NCBI GenBank assembly: GCA_030043395.1
Contig: JASHXW010000306.1
Location: 1 to 5,463 of the forward strand
Origin: Streptosporangiaceae bacterium
GTDB lineage: Bacteria > Actinomycetota > Actinomycetes > Streptosporangiales > Streptosporangiaceae
Reading direction: 5' to 3'
Length of the DNA stretch: 5,463 nt
Each line of letters begins with the position of its first letter. Positions within the stretch are counted from its first letter, which is position 1. Made by a program: the position numbers and the translations under genes. Shown here piece after piece: positions 1 through 5,463 of the stretch. The notes beneath the pieces were generated by a model that was not told the origin of the DNA, did not search any database, and saw only the letters and a list, made by a program, of their open reading frames with translations.

Positions 1-128
1 GCGGCGCGGGCCAGCCCGGCATCGCCGAGCGCGGCAACCAGGTGAACGGGAAGGCCCGCCGAGCGCAGGCACACGGTGCGCCACAGCGCCCAGTGCGCCG
101 TCAGCCGCACGAGATGCGGCGCGAGCGT
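1..128 (-). other. Start of a LanB-type (lantibiotic dehydratase / PEARL N-terminal-like) domain, truncated by window edge
   Basis: Residues about 1108-1149 of the NRPS, after the carrier domain and a disordered-looking linker, read APHLVRL, then W-x2-W (W1120, W1123), then CLRSAGLP (1127-1134) and a Leu/Ala-rich helix ending GDAGLARA. The pattern of a short HLVxL strand, WxLWR and a (V/L)RxAG(F/L)P helix matches what I recall from the opening of actinobacterial proteins annotated as lantibiotic dehydratase (Lant_dehydr_N). Those enzymes use aminoacyl-tRNA either to glutamylate Ser/Thr before elimination or, in PEARLs, to add amino acids to a peptide. I see none of the expected starts of C, E, TE or reductase domains. 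About 40 residues is little evidence and no catalytic residue is visible, so this is a moderate call. Confidence 0.5.
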
Positions 129-3100
129 GGCGGCCTTATCCGGCTGGGCCCGTGGGCTTGCCACGCGGTAGGCGCTGCGGTCCCGGCGCCGGATGCCCGC
201 CGGCCCGGTTGCCGACCGCGGCTCGGGAACGCGGACCTGGCCGGCCGGGCGCTCGGATTCGATGGCCGTGGCGCATGCGGCGAGAGTGGGAGCCTCGTAG
301 AAGGCGGCCAGGCGCAGTTCGACGGCGAACTCATCACGTATGCGGAACATCAGCCGCGCAGCCGAGAGCGAGTTGCCGCCGAGTGCGAAGAAACTGTCCT
401 CGCGGCCGACGTTACCCGCGCCGTCAGCCGGCAGCAGCAGTCGCCAGATATCGGCAAGGCGCTCCTCTGTGTCGCCGCGTGGCGGCGCGGCTGGCGCTCG
501 GACCTCCCGCTCAGGCGGTGGCAGCGAGCTGCGGTCGACCTTTCCGTTGACGTTGAGAGGGAACCGGTCAACCGCCCTGAATCCGGTTGGCACCAGGTAC
601 TCCGGCAGCCGCCTCGCGACGAAGTCACGCAGTACTGACGGCCGCAACGTGGCAGCATCCACGCCATCCGCTGGCGTCACGTAACCGACCAGGTGCCGCT
701 GCTCACCCTCGCCCGCCACGACGACGACCGATTCCCGGACTCCCGGATGCGCGCGCAGGACGGCCTCGACCTCTCCTGGCTCGACCCTGAACCCGCGGAT
801 CTTGAGCTGATTGTCCTTTCGGCCAGCGAATTCAAGTATCCCGTCCGCGCGCCAGCGAGCCAGGTCCCCGGTCCGGTACAGGCGGGTGCCGTGGCCGGCC
901 GGGTCTGGCACGAATGCGCGCGCCGTCGCCGCGGCGTTGCCCGCGTACCCGCGTGCCAGGCCGTCCCCGCCGGCGTGCAACTCGCCTGTAACGCCGATTG
1001 GCGCTGGCCGCCCGCGCTCGTCGAGGACGTGCACCGTGGTGTGCTGGATCGGACGGCCGATGGGCACCGTCGGCCCGATCTCGGCCGGGTCGCTCATGAC
1101 ATGGCAGGCCGTAAAGGTCGTGTTCTCAGTCGGGCCATAGCCGTTAACCAGAGGCAGGCCATGGCGTGCCGTGAGCACGGTGCGTACCGTGTCCGGATTG
1201 AGCACGTCGCCACCCGCCAGCACCACAGGGACGGTCGCGACCGAGTCGAGGTCGGCCTCGGCAAGCTGATGGAACAGTCCGGCGGTCAGCCAAGCGACCG
1301 TGACACCGCCGCTGCGCAGCACCGACGCTATATCCGCCAGCCCGAGCGGGCCGGGCGGCGCGACCACCACCGTGCCGCCGGTGAGCAGCGCGCCCCAGAT
1401 TTCCAAAGTGGAGGCGTCGAATGCGATGGGGGCCATCTGAAGCAATCGCTGCCCCGGGCCAAGCGGTGCGAAAGTCGCCTGGCTAATGAGGCGGATAACG
1501 GCGCGATGCGGCACGGCAACGCCCTTCGGCACGCCGGTGGAGCCAGAGGTAAAGCTGACATAGGCCAAGCTCAGCGGGTGCGAGACAGCTGGCGGCGCCA
1601 CGTGCTCATCGGCAGAGAGAGCCGGCTCGGCGTCCATGCGGATCGTCTCTATGCCCGGGGAGTTGGCATCGGCGGTTCGCGCCGTGGTCAGCATGAGTCG
1701 CGCGCCAGCCGCTGAGATCATCGTGGCCACACGCGAGGCAGGCGTTCCCGTCTCGACGGGGAGGTAGGCGCCGCCGGCTTTCAGAACCGCCAGCAGTGCC
1801 GTGACCAGGCCGATGCCCCGCTCGATCGAGATGGCGACGGGCACGTCCGTGCTCACGCCACGCCGGCGCAGCAGCCATGCCAGCGCGTTGCTGCGCTGGT
1901 CGAGCTCGGCGTACGTCACCGAGGTAGAGCCCAGCACCGCGGCAGTCGCCTCCGGGTGAGCGGCGACCTGGGCTGCGAACAGCTCGGGGATGGTGGCGTT
2001 GGCCGGGTAGCCGGCCGAGGTGCGATTCCACCGGCGCAGGACGGGCGCTTCGGCTGACCTGCCGAGGTCCAGGTCGCCGAGGGACGTCAGCAGGTTGGTG
2101 GCGAATTCGGTCAGAGTCGCGCGGAGCTGACCGAGCATCCGCTGCGGCGAGCCTTCGGTGAACCTTCGGCCGTCCCAGTGCGCGGAGATGTGGATCTGCG
2201 GCTCGTCGAATGCGCAGAAGGTGAGCGGATACGAAGGCAACCGGTCGACCCTGGCAGCGCTCAACCCGGTGGCGGCGCTGGTCAGTCCCGTCTGCAGCCG
2301 GTGCCGGTCGAACATGACCAGGCTGTCAAGCAACACGGTGTCGGCGGGCAGCCCCGCCCAGGCCAGTACTGATCTCATCGGCGTGAGCTGGTGCTGCCTG
2401 ACCTCGCGGATGCCATCATTCACCGCGGCCAGCAGGTCGCGCACGGACCATTCCTCGTCGACGCGGACCCTCAATGGCACGGTATTGACCAAAGGGCCGA
2501 TGACGGCCTCCGCGCCAGGCATGCTGCCATGACGCCAGGAACGCGTCACGGCCAGGACGACATCACTGACGCCGCCGTAGCGTGAGCGCAGCAGGGCCCA
2601 GGCGGCCGTGACCATCGTGCTTGGCTTAAGCCCGGCAGCTGCGGCAGCCTGGTGGATCAGCTCGGAGTCGCGGCGCGCCAGCACGGTTTCGGCCTTCATC
2701 GGCTCGGCGCCTCCCGGCGCGGGACTGCTGAGATAGCCAGGCAACGGTTGCGGTTGCACGGTGCCGGCGAGGTAGTCAGCCCAGAACTGCTTGGAGCCAG
2801 CCTGGCCTGCCGACTGCCACCATTGCACGAACTCGTGAAACGGTGGACGTGGCGGGTGACTCACGACGCGGCCCTCGCGACTCGCCGCGTACGCCGCGGA
2901 CACCTCTTCGACGAGCAGCCGCATCGATCGTCCGTCAAGCAGGGCGTGATGGAAAGTCAGCACCGAGCGGTGCGCCGGGACATCGCCGCCTGGCCGGCCG
3001 GCGGCCCCGACCCGGCGCAGGACCGTCAGGCGGACCAGCGGTGCCCTGGTCACGTCGAACACCTCGCGCCGGTCGGCCCGCAGGAACGACTCGAACGACT

Positions 3101-3449
3101 CGTCTGGCCCGCTGGCTGGCGGCGGCGGCAGATCGCGCCAGCGGATGTCGATCAATGCGTCGGGATCGACCACCTGGAGTAGCCCGTCGCCGTCAAGAAG
3201 GAACGCGGTGCGCAGTACCGGATGCCGCCGGGCAGCATCCTGCCAGGCCGCCTCGAACGAGTCCCGCTCGAGCGGGACTGACCAGTCGAGCGTGGCCTGG
3301 ATGACGTCGACGCCGTCATCGGGAAAGCGCATGTAGTTCAGGATCATCCCTTGCTGAGCTGGTAAGACGTCACCGCCCAGCGGCAACCCGGCTTGTGTCA
3401 CTGCATTCTGTGTCACTGCATTCGGCGAGGCAGCGAGGCGATCTCCCAT
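1..3449 (-). CDS. NRPS module C-A-PCP with a probable LanB-like C-terminal domain (partial)
   Basis: The frame is open from ATG 3449 to the window edge, giving 1149 visible residues; the C-terminus is missing. The condensation domain (about 25-440) shows LPAQQGM near its start, RHPVLRTAF, the catalytic HHALLDG (167-173) and IGPLVNTVPLR (317-327). The adenylation domain (about 480-975) shows LKAGGAYLPVE (556-566), TSGSTGVPKG (634-643), GYGPTE (770-775), TGD (860-862), GRKDNQLKIRGFRVEPGE from 876 and the A10 NGKVDR with K970. The carrier domain has LGGNSL with Ser1027 as the phosphopantetheine site. A Pro/Arg/Ala-rich linker (about 1067-1109) follows, then a segment unlike any usual NRPS domain. 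Inferred pocket residues are D678, A679, L682, W720, V743, A745, G770, T778, F779 and K970 (DALWVAGTFK), close to Val-type codes. No clear Shine-Dalgarno precedes the ATG, so translation is probably coupled to mbtH. The condensation domain lacks an upstream carrier in this window, so its donor must come from elsewhere. Confidence 0.93.
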   Translation of the reverse strand, partial: MGDRLAASPNAVTQNAVTQAGLPLGGDVLPAQQGMILNYMRFPDDGVDVIQATLDWSVPLERDSFEAAWQDAARRHPVLRTAFLLDGDGLLQVVDPDALIDIRWRDLPPPPASGPDESFESFLRADRREVFDVTRAPLVRLTVLRRVGAAGRPGGDVPAHRSVLTFHHALLDGRSMRLLVEEVSAAYAASREGRVVSHPPRPPFHEFVQWWQSAGQAGSKQFWADYLAGTVQPQPLPGYLSSPAPGGAEPMKAETVLARRDSELIHQAAAAAGLKPSTMVTAAWALLRSRYGGVSDVVLAVTRSWRHGSMPGAEAVIGPLVNTVPLRVRVDEEWSVRDLLAAVNDGIREVRQHQLTPMRSVLAWAGLPADTVLLDSLVMFDRHRLQTGLTSAATGLSAARVDRLPSYPLTFCAFDEPQIHISAHWDGRRFTEGSPQRMLGQLRATLTEFATNLLTSLGDLDLGRSAEAPVLRRWNRTSAGYPANATIPELFAAQVAAHPEATAAVLGSTSVTYAELDQRSNALAWLLRRRGVSTDVPVAISIERGIGLVTALLAVLKAGGAYLPVETGTPASRVATMISAAGARLMLTTARTADANSPGIETIRMDAEPALSADEHVAPPAVSHPLSLAYVSFTSGSTGVPKGVAVPHRAVIRLISQATFAPLGPGQRLLQMAPIAFDASTLEIWGALLTGGTVVVAPPGPLGLADIASVLRSGGVTVAWLTAGLFHQLAEADLDSVATVPVVLAGGDVLNPDTVRTVLTARHGLPLVNGYGPTENTTFTACHVMSDPAEIGPTVPIGRPIQHTTVHVLDERGRPAPIGVTGELHAGGDGLARGYAGNAAATARAFVPDPAGHGTRLYRTGDLARWRADGILEFAGRKDNQLKIRGFRVEPGEVEAVLRAHPGVRESVVVVAGEGEQRHLVGYVTPADGVDAATLRPSVLRDFVARRLPEYLVPTGFRAVDRFPLNVNGKVDRSSLPPPEREVRAPAAPPRGDTEERLADIWRLLLPADGAGNVGREDSFFALGGNSLSAARLMFRIRDEFAVELRLAAFYEAPTLAACATAIESERPAGQVRVPEPRSATGPAGIRRRDRSAYRVASPRAQPDKAATLAPHLVRLTAHWALWRTVCLRSAGLPVHLVAALGDAGLARA
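3260..3279. repeat. 20-bp perfect palindrome inside the condensation-domain coding sequence
   Basis: The plus strand reads AGTCCCGCTC followed directly by its reverse complement GAGCGGGACT, centred on CTCGAG. It lies about 170 bases into the NRPS gene and encodes part of VPLERDSF. With no loop it would form only a strained hairpin in RNA, but as double-stranded DNA it is a symmetric site. In high-GC coding DNA chance is a real possibility. Confidence 0.8.
3394..3423. repeat. Perfect 15-bp tandem duplication in the NRPS N-terminus
   Basis: The unit TGTGTCACTGCATTC (plus strand) occurs twice head to tail at 3394-3408 and 3409-3423 with no mismatch. In the NRPS frame it encodes NAVTQ twice (residues 10-19), in the short leader before the condensation domain. 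The unit is five codons long, so the frame is kept. It is also lower in GC than its surroundings. It looks like a recent slippage duplication in a flexible segment. Confidence 0.9.
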
Positions 3450-3458
3450 CCGGCGAGG

Positions 3459-3683
3459 TCAATCGGCGCTGGCCTGCTCGTGGTCGCGCATCCAGCGACG
3501 CAGCGACGCGGGCCGCATGTCGGTCCAGGTCTCATCGATGTAGGCGAGGCACTCGTCCTCGGTGCCGGTGAACCCGTCTCGGCGCCAGCCGGCAGGCAGC
3601 TCCCGCTCCGCTGGCCAGATGGAGTACTGCTCCTCGTCGTTGACCACCACGGCGTGCAGCCGGGCATCTGGCGTGTCAGGCAT
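3459..3683 (-). CDS. MbtH-like protein (NRPS adenylation-domain chaperone)
   Basis: This 74-residue protein has the family's normal length and nearly all its signature residues: [10 protein letters not shown] (15-24), PAGW (30-33), an ECLAYI segment (44-49) and [10 protein letters not shown] (53-62). MbtH-like proteins are small soluble partners that bind the A domain of certain NRPSs and are often needed for their solubility or adenylation activity. Its ATG overlaps the TGA of the adenylating enzyme (TGATG, one shared base), and its TGA is nine bases before the NRPS start. MbtH and NRPS are in the same reading frame, so one stop codon and three codons are all that keep them from being one protein. 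The likely partner is the NRPS A domain immediately downstream. The family assignment is secure; that the NRPS needs it is inference. Confidence 0.97.
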   Translation of the reverse strand: MPDTPDARLHAVVVNDEEQYSIWPAERELPAGWRRDGFTGTEDECLAYIDETWTDMRPASLRRWMRDHEQASAD

Positions 3684-5344
3684 CAGCTGCTCCCTTCGGC
3701 AGCGGAGGCGCCCGCCCCGGCCAGCAGCTGCTCGCGCATGATGAACTTCCGGACCTTGCCAGTGGGTCCGACCACGATCTCGCTGTCCGGGATGGCCATG
3801 ACCCGTTGCGGCACCGCGGCCGTCACCTCGCCGAGCGCGGCGCGGACCTCGCCATCGCGGTCACGCGCGGGATCTGCGTCCGGTGCAAGAACCAGCAGCA
3901 CGTCGATGACCAGCTCGCCGTCGTCGCCGCGGGCCGCGAGGACCGTGCAGTCGCGGACGTCCGGGCAGCGCTTGAGTATGCGCTCCTCGGACTGCGCGGT
4001 GTAAAGCCAGTTCCCGTCGCCGAGATCGACCGCGTCGCTGACCCGGTCCATGTGGTAGAAGTAGCCGTCCTCGTCCCGGTACATGAGGTCACCGGTCAGG
4101 TAGTAGCCGTTGAGGCGGGTGCGGAAGTAGTTCACCGAGTCGTTCCAGTAGCCCAGGGCCAGCGTTGGCGACTTCATCGCGACCATTCCTACCTGCCCAG
4201 TCGGCACCTCCTGGCCGGTCTGCGGATCCACCAGGATGATCTCGGCGAAGGGGACCGGCTTGCCGACGCAGCGATCGTAGTGATCGCTGTCGAAGCGGTG
4301 GCTCATCTGGAACCCGCCGTAGCCCATCTCGGTCGAGCCGAGTGTGTCGTTGAACCGGGAGCCCGGCAGGCTGACGATCCCGTCCTTGCCGATGGCATGG
4401 TGGCTGCCGACCGCCACGAGACGGCGGATGTGCGCTTCGTGCGCGCAGTCCCCGCTGTTGGACCAGAAGCGAACCGAGCTGACGTCGCGTGCGGTGAGGT
4501 CGAAGCGGGCTAGCTCTGCCCACGTGACGGCGAAGCCGAAGACCGCGGTCGGGCGCCAGCGCTCGATCGCGTCGATGATCACTTCGCCGCTGCGGGCGAA
4601 TGCTCCGCCCTGCAGCGACAGGCACAGCAGCTCGTAACCGTTGCACAGGGCCTCGTTCACGATGATGACGCCGGCCGTGTGGGCCTGCGGGAACGCGGAC
4701 ATCTCGCGAACGGGCCCGTGCTGGCGCGGCTCGGTCAGCCGGGACGCGCGCACTGCCGCGAAGAGGCCGTGGTGCGAATGCACCACCGCGGCGGGAAGCC
4801 GCGTCGTCCCTGACGAGTGGGTGATCACGACAGGATCCTGCGGGTGGTGCCGGAAGTGGGCCGGCGCCAGGGACGGATCCCCCGTGCCGAGTTCTGCGGC
4901 ATCGCCGATGATGGGCGCGCCGAGATCATGCCCGGCAATCTCCGGATGCTCGGCGTCGGTAATCACCCCGACGCACCGCAGCCGGCGGATGTACTCCGCG
5001 GCTATCTCGGTTGGCATGCCGCCGCTCATCAGGGCAGGTATCGCCCCGAGCCAGGTCAGCGCGAGGAAGTTCAGTATCACGTCAGCCGCTGAGGTGACGT
5101 AGATGGCGACCGGGTCACGCCGGCCTATGCCGTGCCTGGCGAACCACTCGGCCCGTGCTGCTACCCGCTCCGTGAGCGTTCGCAACGACAGCGGGGTCCA
5201 CGCCGGGATCCCGTCGACGTCGGTGTCGAACGTCACCCGCGGCATGTCCATGTCGGCACCGTGCTCGGCAAGCCGCAGCAAGACGTTGCCGGCTCCCAGC
5301 TGCTCATCGGCGGCAAGAACCGCCCGAAGGTTGGTCGTGCTCAC
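3683..5344 (-). CDS. Stand-alone adenylate-forming (acyl-AMP ligase / acyl-CoA synthetase-like) enzyme
   Basis: This is a 553-residue, full-length member of the ANL superfamily (acyl-CoA synthetases, NRPS adenylation domains, luciferases). Such enzymes activate a carboxylic acid with ATP to an acyl-adenylate and pass it to CoA or a carrier protein. Visible motifs are a phosphate-binding loop [12 protein letters not shown] (175-186), LGSTEMG (335-341), YLTGD (415-419), the hinge-region MDRVSDAVD (432-440) and a C-terminal PTGKVRK (527-533) whose K530 matches the catalytic A10 lysine. The loop is unusual: the common TGxPKG pattern reads TRLPAA, so glycine is Arg182 and the usual lysine is Ala185. 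There is no carrier domain and no membrane segment, so it should be cytosolic. The GTG start is set by a strong ribosome binding site five bases upstream. The stop shares one base with the mbtH start. In this context it probably activates an acyl or aryl acid for the adjacent NRPS; the substrate cannot be read from sequence. Confidence 0.9.
   Translation of the reverse strand: MSTTNLRAVLAADEQLGAGNVLLRLAEHGADMDMPRVTFDTDVDGIPAWTPLSLRTLTERVAARAEWFARHGIGRRDPVAIYVTSAADVILNFLALTWLGAIPALMSGGMPTEIAAEYIRRLRCVGVITDAEHPEIAGHDLGAPIIGDAAELGTGDPSLAPAHFRHHPQDPVVITHSSGTTRLPAAVVHSHHGLFAAVRASRLTEPRQHGPVREMSAFPQAHTAGVIIVNEALCNGYELLCLSLQGGAFARSGEVIIDAIERWRPTAVFGFAVTWAELARFDLTARDVSSVRFWSNSGDCAHEAHIRRLVAVGSHHAIGKDGIVSLPGSRFNDTLGSTEMGYGGFQMSHRFDSDHYDRCVGKPVPFAEIILVDPQTGQEVPTGQVGMVAMKSPTLALGYWNDSVNYFRTRLNGYYLTGDLMYRDEDGYFYHMDRVSDAVDLGDGNWLYTAQSEERILKRCPDVRDCTVLAARGDDGELVIDVLLVLAPDADPARDRDGEVRAALGEVTAAVPQRVMAIPDSEIVVGPTGKVRKFIMREQLLAGAGASAAEGSS
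3690..3696 (-). promoter_or_regulatory. Ribosome binding site of the mbtH-like gene
   Basis: The minus strand reads AAGGGAG, six bases before the ATG at 3683, within the last codons of the adenylating enzyme. Together with the TGATG stop/start overlap it supports the ATG as the true start and suggests coupled translation. Confidence 0.7.
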
Positions 5345-5409
5345 TGGTTCTCCTCCTTTGCGTATGCCTGCTCTGCAGCGGCCTGCTCCTGGGTCGCGGT
5401 GCGGCTCAC
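5341..5409 (-). CDS. Possible 22-codon mini-gene linking two neighbours by GTGA overlaps
   Basis: A GTG-started frame of 22 codons lies between the end of the upstream gene and the adenylating enzyme. Its product begins MSRTATQEQ and ends AYAKEENQ; it is rich in Ala, Gln and Glu and has no Cys. Both ends show a four-base GTGA overlap: its GTG overlaps the upstream TGA, and its TGA overlaps the GTG of the next gene. Eighteen of 22 codons end in G or C, so codon use fits real coding. There is no strong ribosome binding site of its own, so it would depend on coupling to the gene before it. Caution: the KEE near its end is encoded by the Shine-Dalgarno sequence of the next gene, so that part is constrained for another reason. 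It may be a scaffold or leader peptide, a coupling device, or chance. I do not recognise a family. Confidence 0.35.
   Translation of the reverse strand: MSRTATQEQAAAEQAYAKEENQ
5350..5359 (-). promoter_or_regulatory. Strong ribosome binding site for the adenylating enzyme
   Basis: On the minus strand these bases read AAAGGAGGAG, a near-perfect Shine-Dalgarno match, followed by five bases (AACCA) and a GTG. This fixes the start of the adenylating enzyme at base 5344. It is the strongest ribosome binding site in the window, and it lies inside the coding sequence of the possible 22-codon mini-gene. Confidence 0.85.
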
Positions 5410-5463
5410 CGGATCTCGCGGACGAACAGGCGGGACGACGAAATGACGGCTATGACGGCAAGC
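5406..5463 (-). CDS. C-terminal end of an unidentified upstream gene (partial)
   Basis: Only the last 18 codons and a TGA stop are inside the window; the start lies beyond base 5463. The visible tail reads LAVIAVISSSRLFVREIR, a short hydrophobic run followed by a basic end. This frame is preferred because 15 of 18 codons end in G or C, as expected for high-GC coding DNA, while the other open frame over the same bases has only 8 of 18. The TGA shares bases with the GTG start of the following mini-ORF (GTGA overlap), so this gene probably belongs to the same operon as the adenylating enzyme, MbtH and NRPS genes downstream. The tail is too short to assign a family; it could be a transmembrane end or a buried strand of a soluble enzyme. 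Confidence 0.5.
   Translation of the reverse strand, partial: LAVIAVISSSRLFVREIR

Noticed and set aside
693..1715. A 340-codon open frame on the plus strand
   Set aside because: It is antisense to the NRPS adenylation domain, whose motifs are unmistakable in the minus frame. The translation is Arg/Gly/Ala/His-rich with no recognisable domain, as expected for an antisense shadow in high-GC DNA.
1606..2031. A 141-codon minus-strand frame within the NRPS
   Set aside because: It is in another frame of the same strand as the adenylation domain; its Arg/Pro/His-rich product is typical of out-of-frame translation, while the NRPS frame through the same bases gives core motifs.
3450..3458. Nine-base gap between mbtH and the NRPS as a promoter or terminator
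   Set aside because: It is too short for either and contains no hairpin or promoter elements; it is a coupled intergenic spacer.
3490..3512. Short repeated GCGACGCA-type units in the end of mbtH
   Set aside because: They encode conserved SLRRW-region residues with common high-GC codons and are too short to stand out.
3413..3667. An 84-codon minus-strand frame overlapping mbtH
   Set aside because: The MbtH signature is in the other frame; this one is a Ser/Pro/Arg-rich out-of-frame product.
3806..4513. A 235-codon open frame on the plus strand
   Set aside because: It lies opposite the C-terminal half of the adenylating enzyme, has a low-complexity Val/Ala/Arg composition and no motif. It is a shadow of the real gene.
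5341..5463. A single 40-codon tail of the upstream gene, reading through the mini-ORF frame without interruption
   Set aside because: The frame is open to the window edge, but upstream of 5409 only 8 of 18 codons end in G or C versus 15 of 18 in the alternative frame that stops at 5406, so a switch of gene at 5409 fits better. Not excluded without the upstream sequence.

Overview
The window is high-GC DNA with strong G/C bias at third codon positions, GTG as well as ATG starts, and tightly packed genes on one strand. This suggests an actinomycete (Streptomyces or a relative); no gene here fixes the genus. All convincing coding sequence lies on the minus strand, so the biological order runs from base 5463 down to base 1. 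The content is part of a natural-product (nonribosomal peptide) gene cluster.

In transcription order the layout is: (1) the last 18 codons of an unidentified gene (5463-5406); (2) a possible 22-codon mini-gene (5409-5341) whose GTG start overlaps the stop before it and whose stop overlaps the GTG start after it; (3) a 553-residue stand-alone adenylate-forming enzyme (5344-3683) with a strong ribosome binding site; (4) a 74-residue MbtH-like protein (3683-3459), the chaperone partner of NRPS adenylation domains; (5) a large NRPS (3449 to beyond base 1), of which 1149 residues are visible: condensation, adenylation, carrier protein, a Pro/Arg/Ala-rich linker, and the start of a further domain.

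The most notable feature is that further domain. The last ~40 visible residues do not look like the next condensation, epimerization, thioesterase or reductase domain. They resemble the N-terminal opening of LanB-type (lantibiotic dehydratase / PEARL) enzymes, which take amino acids from aminoacyl-tRNA and act on ribosomal peptides. If so, this protein fuses thiotemplate chemistry to tRNA-dependent chemistry in one chain. The domain is cut by the window edge, so this is a hypothesis from a short stretch.

Working model (inference): the stand-alone adenylating enzyme activates a carboxylic acid, MbtH supports the NRPS adenylation domain, the C-A-PCP module joins the acyl group to an amino acid (pocket residues suggest a Val-like substrate), and the LanB-like domain may then process or transfer the bound product with aminoacyl-tRNA or a peptide scaffold. 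The genes overlap or nearly abut, which implies one transcript and coupled translation. I saw no promoter, terminator, RNA gene, CRISPR array or mobile element.
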